This document shows positions 44,743 through 52,547 of a stretch of DNA of 64,000 nt, piece by piece; within the stretch, counting starts at the first letter, position 1; each line of letters begins with the position of its first letter. This stretch comes from an uncultured Saprospiraceae bacterium (GTDB lineage Bacteria; Bacteroidota; Bacteroidia; Chitinophagales; Saprospiraceae). The translations under genes were made by a program, and so were the position numbers. The stretch covers positions 1-64,000 of the forward strand of contig CALGLU010000079.1 of the NCBI GenBank assembly GCA_937959275.1, given 5' to 3'. The notes below the pieces were generated by a model that saw only the letters and a list, made by a program, of their open reading frames with translations, was not told the origin of the DNA and ran no database searches.

Positions 44743-44924
44743 AATCTGGCAAGGTATGACGCTTTCACAGTCCCTAAAAGGCTATCAGACCGAATCTGTG
44801 CTTTGAGTAGACGAAAAATAACTGTTTTTCATACACCATGTAATTAGTACTAGAGACACTAGCCATTCAGCATTCAATTAGAACTAAGTGAAAATTTAAA
44901 AGAATGTCAACACTCTATAAACAA
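44743..44924. other. Spacer between repeat copy B and the SPFH gene terminator
   Basis: It holds an inverted piece related to the MITE-like family (44779-44802). Nothing else was recognised. Confidence 0.4.
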
Positions 44925-44962
44925 AAAAGAGGCTGTATCATATGTTTGACACAGCCTCTTTT
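44925..44962 (-). terminator. Terminator of the SPFH gene (bidirectional hairpin)
   Basis: 12-bp stem AAAAGAGGCTGT / ACAGCCTCTTTT (44925-44936, 44951-44962) with a 14-base loop, flanked by an A6 run on one side and T-runs on the other. It can serve both strands. Confidence 0.85.
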
Positions 44963-44982
44963 CTTTTATTCTAAACTCTCAT

Positions 44983-45831
44983 TTAATTATTACCAAGGAT
45001 CAGCGGAAGACCGCCTCCTTCTCCACCACCAACGATGACCACCTTTGAATTCGGTGATTGTGCTAGTTCGAGCGTTGCCTCTATGCCCTTGTCCTTCAGG
45101 ATATTACTTGTCAAACTTGCATTCAAGATTCTATTTGCATCTGCTTTGGCTTGCGCTTCAATAATCTTACGCTCAGCTTCTTTTCGTTCTCTGTCAAGTT
45201 TAAAGTCAAATTGAAAAGACAATTGCTCTTCTTCTAGCTTTTGCTCAATCGCATCTCGCAGTGTCTCTGGTAATTGCACCGATTTCACAAGGACAGCATC
45301 AAGAGCTATATTCTTCTCTTCGATAGATTTTCTTGTTTGCTCATATATCTCAGTTTGAATCGCTTCTCGTTTCGTCGAATACAATTCTTCTGGCAAATAT
45401 TTACCAATAACCTCTCTAGTCGCCGATCTAATTTCTGGTTGGATAATCCGACGAGCGTAATCAGTACCGACTTCATCGTGTAAATGACCAATTCTAGATG
45501 GAATTGGGCTAAATCGATAGGCTAAATCAACTTGGATTGACAAACCATTTTTGGATAGCACATCCATACTCTCCTCTCCTTCCTGAAATCTGACATCATA
45601 AATGATCATATCATTCCACGGCATGACGACATGAAAGCCCTGGTCATACACCTTATCTTTTTGGACACCACCAGCAAACCGCTTGAATTGCACGCCTTTG
45701 CTACCTGCTGGGACCGTTATAAATGTTGTGCTTGTTAGAAGCGTGAAGATGAGAAAGACGACAAAAGCCAGAATTATGTATTTCATAAAATTGGCTTGTT
45801 TTAGATCAAATGGATTCTTACGTTGTGGCAT
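44983..45831 (-). CDS. SPFH/prohibitin-family membrane protein
   Basis: 282 residues. One N-terminal membrane anchor (about 16-38), then the SPFH/band-7 domain (TTFITVPAGSKGVQFKRFAGGV, GFHVVMPWNDMIIYDVRFQ, LAYRFSP), a coiled coil rich in Glu, Arg and Ala (about 190-240) and a Gly-rich C-terminus (VVIVGGGEGGGLPLIL). The family makes ring-shaped assemblies in the membrane that hold proteases or order lipids. Single gene with a strong terminator. Confidence 0.92.
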   Translation of the reverse strand: MPQRKNPFDLKQANFMKYIILAFVVFLIFTLLTSTTFITVPAGSKGVQFKRFAGGVQKDKVYDQGFHVVMPWNDMIIYDVRFQEGEESMDVLSKNGLSIQVDLAYRFSPIPSRIGHLHDEVGTDYARRIIQPEIRSATREVIGKYLPEELYSTKREAIQTEIYEQTRKSIEEKNIALDAVLVKSVQLPETLRDAIEQKLEEEQLSFQFDFKLDRERKEAERKIIEAQAKADANRILNASLTSNILKDKGIEATLELAQSPNSKVVIVGGGEGGGLPLILGNN

Positions 45832-46059
45832 AGATTGCTTTTAAAGGTTAACTGTTTTTCAATTATGATGTGATTAAAGCATGTATGTTAAAATAGTTTG
45901 TATGTGCTTGATTTTCAAAAAGATGCTGTTTTGGAGATGCATAGCCATTGCTATGGATCGAGAAAAAGCAGAAGTATTTAAGATCAATGACATGAAAAAT
46001 AATTAACTATATATTCTTAAATCACCTCAATATATTACTATGAACAAAATTGGGCTTGG

Positions 46060-47040
46060 TTAGTTCCGTATGGCCTCTCTGTTTATCAGATTTATCAGGT
46101 CTTTTCCCGTCCAATCCATCAGGCATTTCATATGCCCTTTAGGACATTTGCCTCTCCCTGACTTCGAACAAGGCCAGCAAGATAAATGATCATTTTCTAG
46201 TAAGAGTGGTGTATTCTCTTTTTTTGTCAAATAAGGATACATCCCAAACTTTGGAGACGTACTCCCGTACACAACCACAATTTTTTTATTGAACGCTGCC
46301 GCAATGTGCATCAAGCCCGTATCACCCGTGATGACTAATTGACTTTCTCTGACAAGGACAGCAGATTCAAGAAGGCTACACTTACCGACCTTATTATTCA
46401 CAAATCGGCGTGAGTATTCTTCAATCAGCTTTGATTTCTCAACGTCTAATGGCCCTCCTAATAAGATGATCGGCTCGTCGGACTGATTAATGTAGTCAAC
46501 ACACAGCTCTACAGGAATCTGCTTTGTTAAATGAGCTCCTCCAATCACCAATGCAGTATAGGCACCTTTGATGTTTAATGCGTTTATGTAATTCAACATA
46601 GATTTCTCTGAGTCTTCATCTATAAATAACTCTATCCCTTGATCATCATTTTCGACCTTGAGTTGAGCTACGGCATTAAAAAACTGATCAACTAAGTGTC
46701 CTTGCGGCAATTTGTCAATCCGGAGGTTTAAAAACATCCATTTTTCAAGTGTGAATTTCTTAAATGAAACGAAAGGACATTTCAATACCGACCGTAATCG
46801 ATACGATCTAGGCGTTTTATGTAAGTCAATGACAAGATTGTACTTTTCATCAAGTAGAGATTGCTTATGCTCTACCCAATCTTTGTCAAAACAGTATAAT
46901 TTATCAATATAAATATTGTTCTCTAAGACTGATTTATATTTTGATTTGGTAAGAAAATGGAGATCTGTTTTCAACTGGTCTTTGATACAGCGAATGATTG
47001 GACTTGTCATTACCAAATCACCTATAGCCCCAAATCGCAC
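46060..47040 (-). CDS. Glycosyltransferase family 9 (heptosyltransferase-like)
   Basis: 326 residues from a GTG at 47040. GT9 features: RFGAIGDLVMTSPIIRCI at the N-terminus, LVIDLHKTPRSYRLR, ALVIGGAHLTKQIP, IILLGGPLDVEK, VITGDTGLMHIAAAF and a Cys-rich end (CWPCSKSGRGKCPKGHMKCL). It adds a heptose or other sugar in lipopolysaccharide core synthesis. Upstream in frame are codons for LKILIV, so translation may really start at CTG 47055, giving the usual family start (M/L)KILIVRFGAIGD. Confidence 0.88.
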   Translation of the reverse strand: MRFGAIGDLVMTSPIIRCIKDQLKTDLHFLTKSKYKSVLENNIYIDKLYCFDKDWVEHKQSLLDEKYNLVIDLHKTPRSYRLRSVLKCPFVSFKKFTLEKWMFLNLRIDKLPQGHLVDQFFNAVAQLKVENDDQGIELFIDEDSEKSMLNYINALNIKGAYTALVIGGAHLTKQIPVELCVDYINQSDEPIILLGGPLDVEKSKLIEEYSRRFVNNKVGKCSLLESAVLVRESQLVITGDTGLMHIAAAFNKKIVVVYGSTSPKFGMYPYLTKKENTPLLLENDHLSCWPCSKSGRGKCPKGHMKCLMDWTGKDLINLINREAIRN

Positions 47041-47161
47041 GATTAAAATCTTCAGGTTTCTAAAAATTACAGCTCAGTTAATAAATTCTTCATAATAAAG
47101 ATGTTAAAACATAGGCAGAATACCACTACAATTCTGAGTAAATTGCTACAGAATTATAGAA

Positions 47162-47440
47162 ATGAAAGTAGTCAACGTTCAAGTCATCGGTAAAGTACAG
47201 GGCGTCTCATTCAGATTCTCTACTATGGAAAAGGCAAAATCACTACAATTGAAGGGATGGGTCAAAAATCAAATGGACGGTAGTGTAAAGATCCTTGCAC
47301 AAGGTGCTGACAATTCTATTGCCTCATTAATCGAATGGTGTCATAACGGGCCGACCGCAGCTAGCGTTGATAAAGTTATGGTAGAGGAACTGAATCAATC
47401 AACGTTACAACATTTAGAATCATTTGAAATCAGACGATGA
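47162..47440 (+). CDS. Acylphosphatase
   Basis: 92 residues, the family length. VIGKVQGVSFRFSTMEKA (acyl-phosphate loop with the catalytic Arg) and LKGWVKNQMDGSVKI (catalytic Asn) are present. It hydrolyses acyl phosphates such as 1,3-bisphosphoglycerate and acetyl phosphate. Its stop overlaps the next start (ATGA). Confidence 0.94.
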   Translation: MKVVNVQVIGKVQGVSFRFSTMEKAKSLQLKGWVKNQMDGSVKILAQGADNSIASLIEWCHNGPTAASVDKVMVEELNQSTLQHLESFEIRR

Positions 47441-47946
47441 TTAAGGATCGCATACAGCATTACTATCGGACTGAGCGCATCAGCAGTGTCGTGTTTTCAG
47501 GAGTGGGAGTCGTCAGTTCTTGTTTAGGCTTGTTGTATTACTTAATCCAGCAATCTGAATTGAGTCTTGGTCTGATGCTCGGATTATGTATTGTAGGATC
47601 GTATCAAATCATAGTTGGCCTCATACGCCTAATCAGGAGCAGAGATCGGTTTAAAAAAAGCATAGAGGATGTAGATGCTCAGAGCAGTTATATTAGAGAT
47701 ATCGAATTACCTAGAATCATCAAAAAAGAACAGTTGATCAAACAAATGCGGTATATCGAAATCAGCTTTCTCGTTGTGTCAGTTACCTTGATGTCATTTT
47801 TTCTTTTAAAACCCAATAACCACCATATGATGGGTACGCTCATTGGCCTTTGCTTTCATGCTGGTTTTTTGCTAAGCTTTGATCTGTTCTCCCAATTTAG
47901 AATTCAGGAATACATCCATCAGCTTCAGAAATATTTGAATTTATAG
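47437..47946 (+). CDS. Hypothetical four-helix membrane protein
   Basis: 169 residues with four predicted membrane segments in two pairs (about 17-37 and 43-63, then 107-127 and 131-150), separated by a charged cytoplasmic stretch. No known domain recognised. It is translationally coupled to the acylphosphatase gene and its 3' end overlaps the convergent endonuclease gene by 6 bp. Confidence 0.75.
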   Translation: MIKDRIQHYYRTERISSVVFSGVGVVSSCLGLLYYLIQQSELSLGLMLGLCIVGSYQIIVGLIRLIRSRDRFKKSIEDVDAQSSYIRDIELPRIIKKEQLIKQMRYIEISFLVVSVTLMSFFLLKPNNHHMMGTLIGLCFHAGFLLSFDLFSQFRIQEYIHQLQKYLNL

Positions 47947-49560
47947 CTTCACAATTTTTTGATTGAGTGCATATCCATGTTCATTAAATAAGAGTTGGAT
48001 AATATACAATCCCTTTTCAAGATGCTGCAATGAGATAACAGATCTATATTCCTGTTCCAAAACTTGTCTTCCGCTCATATCAAAAATTCGAATGCCATCA
48101 ATATTTGTCCCATTGATCACTAATTCATTAAATACAGGATTGGGGCTTAAGTCAATCTTAATCGGCTGAATTACGTCTTCAACATCCGTAACCATGTCAC
48201 AAGTTATCCCGTCTTCATTTCCCCAAATTAAATCTGCGTACTCCGGATGATCGATATATGGATTGCGATTCCCTTGAATAGAAAACACAGCATTATTCCG
48301 ATCGATTTCTTTTTGCGATACAGGATCTTGTCTGTGCCACTTCAACAATACGTCTAAATACCAATCCACAAAAAAACTATACTCTTCCCCTGACAATACC
48401 CGCTGCCCTCTGGAATCTACATTTTGCCACGCCCCAGCTACTGGACCATATCGAGTCGCTACATACAAATGCATACGCGCCACATCTCCCTTGTATTCAT
48501 CAATAGGTTCAAACACTTCAAGCGTAAACCCTTCAAGTGATGAAAATCCTAATTTAGAACCATTCGATGTTTCAATTATCAAATCGTCAGTTTCTCCATA
48601 AGGGAAATTTGACCGCGTTGTATTGACAATTTTATCTGCTGGGATGATAAAATGAATATCACTGTATTGATCAGTATCTCGATTTCCTCCCCACCAAGAT
48701 GTCGGAAAGGAATGTTCCCTATTATAATACAATCCTTCTTGATCAATATCTTCACCAAAGTCTTTATCCTCACCTGGAATATATTCATACGCCTCTGGCC
48801 CAGCTGGATTATCACTATACATATCCCATATAATAAGTTGCTCACCGGCATCATTCAGACGTAGATCAGTCGTAAAATGAGAATCCCAAATATCAAAACT
48901 ACGATCTGTGTATGGGATCACTCGATGGTCATCAAGCAAAGTAGTTAATGAGGATTTAAGGTCCGCACATCTATCGCCTAATTGTATGCCCATATCAATG
49001 TCCGCATAATAGTCTGATCTAATCTGCAGTTCATCCAAGGCCATGTCAAATTCTCCTGATGTACTCGTAAAGCGAAAAGCGAAATGGACAGATTGCCCAA
49101 TTAAAAAGTCCAATGCGATTGAAGGATGGTAAGCTGCATTAGAAATCTCATTGTCATCGCCTATAGGGTATAACGAAATAGGCACTGGACTCCAAGTTGC
49201 TGATTCTATTGCTTGAATAGTAGATCCTCCAGTATAATCTGAAGCAAAAAACAACTCCAAGTCTCCATTCACAATCGCGTTTTTATACTTAAAAGAGATA
49301 AAAGGCATCGCCGATTGACCGAAAGCGATCAGTTCTGAAACCAACCAAATCGAATAATTAGTCTCTGATCCTCTCAGCCGAATAATGGGCTCTCCAAAAT
49401 CAGTCGCACAGCTCCATGTTGACTGACTCGACGCTTCCTGAACAATCGTCCAGCTATTTTGCGAGCAATCATTAAATGACTCAATCTCACTTAATCCCTG
49501 AGCCGATATAAAATGTAAACCCACACAAGACATGAATAGGATTGTAAAATAAATGCGCAT
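47941..49560 (-). CDS. Secreted endonuclease I with T9SS sorting domain
   Basis: 539 residues from the ATG at 49560 (a TTG 6 bp upstream is also open). Signal peptide ending near FISAQ. Residues about 20-190 form a jelly-roll-like N-terminal part. The endonuclease I domain (about 195-455) has YNREHSFPTSWWGG, DIHFIIPADKIVNTTRSNFPYG and DVARMHLYVATRYG. A T9SS type A sorting domain closes the protein (DLSPNPVFNELVING ... GLYIIQLLFN ... QKIVKL). It is a non-specific nuclease exported through the T9SS, likely for phosphate or nucleotide scavenging. Confidence 0.92.
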   Translation of the reverse strand: MRIYFTILFMSCVGLHFISAQGLSEIESFNDCSQNSWTIVQEASSQSTWSCATDFGEPIIRLRGSETNYSIWLVSELIAFGQSAMPFISFKYKNAIVNGDLELFFASDYTGGSTIQAIESATWSPVPISLYPIGDDNEISNAAYHPSIALDFLIGQSVHFAFRFTSTSGEFDMALDELQIRSDYYADIDMGIQLGDRCADLKSSLTTLLDDHRVIPYTDRSFDIWDSHFTTDLRLNDAGEQLIIWDMYSDNPAGPEAYEYIPGEDKDFGEDIDQEGLYYNREHSFPTSWWGGNRDTDQYSDIHFIIPADKIVNTTRSNFPYGETDDLIIETSNGSKLGFSSLEGFTLEVFEPIDEYKGDVARMHLYVATRYGPVAGAWQNVDSRGQRVLSGEEYSFFVDWYLDVLLKWHRQDPVSQKEIDRNNAVFSIQGNRNPYIDHPEYADLIWGNEDGITCDMVTDVEDVIQPIKIDLSPNPVFNELVINGTNIDGIRIFDMSGRQVLEQEYRSVISLQHLEKGLYIIQLLFNEHGYALNQKIVKL

Positions 49561-49630
49561 GGTCAAATTTAGTGGAATGAATGGACAACAATTAACTCAC
49601 AAAAGACTAATCTTAATAATTAACTCTTTC

Positions 49631-49798
49631 TAGTGGTCTGTCAAGTATATATTGACTAGTTGAATTTGATAGTAGTTTGTGCATGAACTAGGCGCAGGTT
49701 CGGTCTGATAGCCTTAGCTATCAAGGCCGGTTCTGTAACGACGTGCATGTGCAAAATACGCCAAATGCACTAGTCAGTTATATCTTGACAGAGCACTG
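49631..49798. repeat. MITE-like repeat, copy C (most complete)
   Basis: 168 bp bounded by imperfect terminal inverted repeats of about 30 bp: left TAGTGGTCTGTCAAG then TATATATTGACTAGT (49631-49660), right the inverse (49769-49798, CACTAGTCAGTTATATCTTG then ACAGAGCACTG). It carries the shared core 49726-49797. There is no ORF of its own. Its right end contains the last six codons and the stop of the neighbouring decarboxylase gene. Confidence 0.8.
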
Positions 49799-51292
49799 GC
49801 TAGCTAATAACTGTTGTACTTCCTGCTGCAGCACCTCTAGATATTCATCGATATGAGACAAGTGCGTTCTGAAATTAGCTACTGCAAGGCGTAACCACAC
49901 CACACCAGCAATGGTTGTGGTCGAAATAAAATATGTCGAATTCTCTCGAATTCTATGTGACAGGTCCAGATTAAATGTATTGGCCTGCTCTTGTTTATCT
50001 AATTCATATCTGTAAATACAAACTGATAATTCTGGTTTGGGACCGACTAAAAATCCTAAATCTTGAACACGCTGATAAAAATACAAAGTCAACAACCACT
50101 TCTCCTCCAAGCAGGCTGTAAAAGGGGCTAGTCCATGTAATTGGAGAGGGAGCCACATCCGAAGCCCCCTAAAGTGCTTTGTCAATTCTGGCCCAGCTTC
50201 TGCAGGTGATATGTAGGGATTGCGATCACCAGCATCTTGAAGATAATTCGCTTGATACCGATGCAAATTGAGTAAGGCTGATCTGTCCTTCACAAGCAAA
50301 GCACCCGAACCATAAGGCAAAAACAAGGTCTTATGAGGATCCATAACTACCGAATCTGCTCGCTCAATGCCCTTAAATAATGGCTTCAACTCATCAACCA
50401 AAATAAAAAACCCACCATACGCTGCATCGATATGAAACCAGCATTGATACTGCTCAGCAACCGCAGCAATTGCATCAATGGGATCAACTGACCCCACATC
50501 TGTTGTACCAGCTGACGCAACAATTAGAAAAGGATTTAGTCCCTCTTCACGATCTGCTTGTAGTTGCGCACCCAAGTCTTCTACATTCATCTTAAAGTCT
50601 TCATCTATGCCTACATCTCTCCACACACATTCATCCAAACCAAGTATGCGTAATGCTTTATGCACACAATGATGGGTCTGCTTGGTCATATAGACAACAG
50701 ACCTTCGAACATTTGTGCTATTCACTGCTTTCGCATGTCTTGCAGTCGCAATCGCTGTTAGATTAGCAATCGATCCTCCAGAAGGCAAATTACCAAAGGC
50801 TGTCTGAGGATACCCTATCAGATCACACATCCATTTGATGAGCTGATTCTCAATTTTGACAGCTCCTGGGCCTGCAAAATACATGCCCGCAAAGTGATCT
50901 GTAAAGGCTGATATATAATCTGCTAATGCTGATGAATACACACCGCCGCCCGGAATATAGCCCAGATGGCCTGGCATCGCAGGACGAACGCCAGGCGTAT
51001 CAACGGTTTCTTGCAATGTACGGATGAGCTCTTCTAATGATCTACCAGTCGCCTGAATAGGAAAATGGTCCAATTGATCAATAACTGAATAGTCTGCACC
51101 AAATGCTGCCTGCTCTTGAATTGTTTGAATAAAGCTTGAGCCATATGATGTTGCAGAGCGATTCCACGATTCTAATTGGTCTTTATCGGGCTCTAGTCTA
51201 TTAGCGCTCGATTCCAGTCTAACTATTCTTTCTTTTAACGAATCCAATCGAATTAGTAACTCGGAACTGAAGGATCGATCTCCGCAGACCAA
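49778..51292 (-). CDS. PLP-dependent decarboxylase (aromatic-L-amino-acid decarboxylase group)
   Basis: 504 residues from a TTG at 51292. Group II decarboxylase motifs: GVRPAMPGHLGYIPGGG, FGNLPSGGSIANLTAIATAR, HHCVHKALRILG, ASAGTTDVGSVDPI, WFHIDAAYGG and VMDPHKTLFLPYG with the PLP Lys. It probably decarboxylates an aromatic amino acid; the exact substrate cannot be told. The start is uncertain and the frame overlaps the ThiF/MoeB-like gene by 40 bp. The C-terminal residues QCSVKI and the stop are encoded by the end of repeat copy C, so the original C-terminus may have been replaced. Confidence 0.88.
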   Translation of the reverse strand: MVCGDRSFSSELLIRLDSLKERIVRLESSANRLEPDKDQLESWNRSATSYGSSFIQTIQEQAAFGADYSVIDQLDHFPIQATGRSLEELIRTLQETVDTPGVRPAMPGHLGYIPGGGVYSSALADYISAFTDHFAGMYFAGPGAVKIENQLIKWMCDLIGYPQTAFGNLPSGGSIANLTAIATARHAKAVNSTNVRRSVVYMTKQTHHCVHKALRILGLDECVWRDVGIDEDFKMNVEDLGAQLQADREEGLNPFLIVASAGTTDVGSVDPIDAIAAVAEQYQCWFHIDAAYGGFFILVDELKPLFKGIERADSVVMDPHKTLFLPYGSGALLVKDRSALLNLHRYQANYLQDAGDRNPYISPAEAGPELTKHFRGLRMWLPLQLHGLAPFTACLEEKWLLTLYFYQRVQDLGFLVGPKPELSVCIYRYELDKQEQANTFNLDLSHRIRENSTYFISTTTIAGVVWLRLAVANFRTHLSHIDEYLEVLQQEVQQLLASQCSVKI

Positions 51293-52380
51293 GCCAAGAT
51301 GCCGCCCTTGAGGTTATACAACTTAGTCAGACCTAGCTGCGTTTGAAGCTGGAGAATGGCTGTAGCACTACGCTGGCCACTCCTACAATGGATAACAACA
51401 TCTTTATCTTTTGATATTTTTTCAGCTTGTTCTATGATATTACCGAGAGGAATGAGTTCGCCGTCCAAGTTGCAAAAATCAAACTCGTATTGCTCTCTGC
51501 AATCAATCAATTGAAAATCTTTTTTGGAGTCTTTCCACTCCTTTAGTTCAGTTACAGTAATTTCTTTGACTTCACTCATATTGTTTAGTATTTCAGTACC
51601 ACAAAACTGCTCATAATTTATCAGGTCTGTGATATTAGTATCTTCATTTTTGTTAAACGTAAGAATGCGACTCTCAAGTGTTAGCGCATCAAATAAAAGC
51701 AATTTTCCACTTAAAGGTTCACCAACATTAGCTACAATTTTAATGACTTCATTCGCTTGAAGACTGCCAATGATACCAGGCAAAACACCCAACACACCTC
51801 CTTCTGCACAATTAGGTACACTACCAGCATTAGGAGGTACTGGATATAAGTCTCTGTAATTAGGCCCAACGACTCCTTCCTTACTGGTATAGTTAAACAC
51901 AGATACCTGACCCTCAAAGCGATAGACTGATCCATACACGTTTATTTTGTCCAGTAAGACACAGACATCATTGACCAAATATCTTGTTGGAAAATTGTCA
52001 GTTCCGTCAACGACGATATCATAGGATTCTACAATATGTTTCGCATTCTCTGCAGTCAGTGTGTCTTGATAGATCTCTACTTGGATGTTAGGGTTAGCAG
52101 CCAGGATACGCGCTTTTGCAATCTCAACCTTTGGCTTACCAATATCATCCATGGTGTACAATACCTGTCTTTGCAGATTACTCAAGTCGACGATGTCTGG
52201 ATCAATAATTCCTATTTTCCCAATGCCAGCCGCTGCAAGGTATAATAATGTAGGGCTACCTAATCCGCCAGCACCTACCACGAGAACACGCCCACTTTTA
52301 AGCCGCTCCTGCCCTGCCTCCTCAATAGTAGGAATGGATATATGGCGACTATACCTGATCCGTTCTTCTGTTGTTAGCAT
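51253..52380 (-). CDS. moeB: ThiF/MoeB-like adenylyltransferase fused to rhodanese
   Basis: 375 residues. N-terminal E1-like domain: RYSRHISIPTIEEAGQERL, VVGAGGLGSPTLLYLAAAGIG, DIVDLSNLQRQVLY, DGTDNFPTRYLVND and the catalytic-Cys region PNCAEGGVLGVLPGIIGSLQANE. The C-terminal rhodanese domain (about 285-375) has IDCREQYEFD and active loop HCRSGQRS. The first Cys pair of the usual MoeB zinc site is not present in front of ITDLINYEQFCG. It activates a small sulfur carrier (MoaD or ThiS type) and thiolates it with persulfide sulfur. No other molybdopterin or thiamin genes are near, so the carrier is unknown. Confidence 0.9.
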   Translation of the reverse strand: MLTTEERIRYSRHISIPTIEEAGQERLKSGRVLVVGAGGLGSPTLLYLAAAGIGKIGIIDPDIVDLSNLQRQVLYTMDDIGKPKVEIAKARILAANPNIQVEIYQDTLTAENAKHIVESYDIVVDGTDNFPTRYLVNDVCVLLDKINVYGSVYRFEGQVSVFNYTSKEGVVGPNYRDLYPVPPNAGSVPNCAEGGVLGVLPGIIGSLQANEVIKIVANVGEPLSGKLLLFDALTLESRILTFNKNEDTNITDLINYEQFCGTEILNNMSEVKEITVTELKEWKDSKKDFQLIDCREQYEFDFCNLDGELIPLGNIIEQAEKISKDKDVVIHCRSGQRSATAILQLQTQLGLTKLYNLKGGILAWSAEIDPSVPSY

Positions 52381-52547
52381 GCTAATAGTTACGATTTTGG
52401 GGTTATTGTTAAAGTCCTCATTGTATATGATTTGTAGGTCTAATGAACGTGGATTGTCAAGAATTTTCCCGTCTACAAGACATAATATTACACTTAACTC
52501 TCTTGAAATACGAAGAGTTTTAACATTCAGGCGTCAAATTTCTCCAT

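Noticed and set aside
49564..49571. TAAATTTG -7-like box on the minus strand before the endonuclease I gene
   Set aside because: It ends 3 bp before the ATG, which would require leaderless transcription; likely a chance match.
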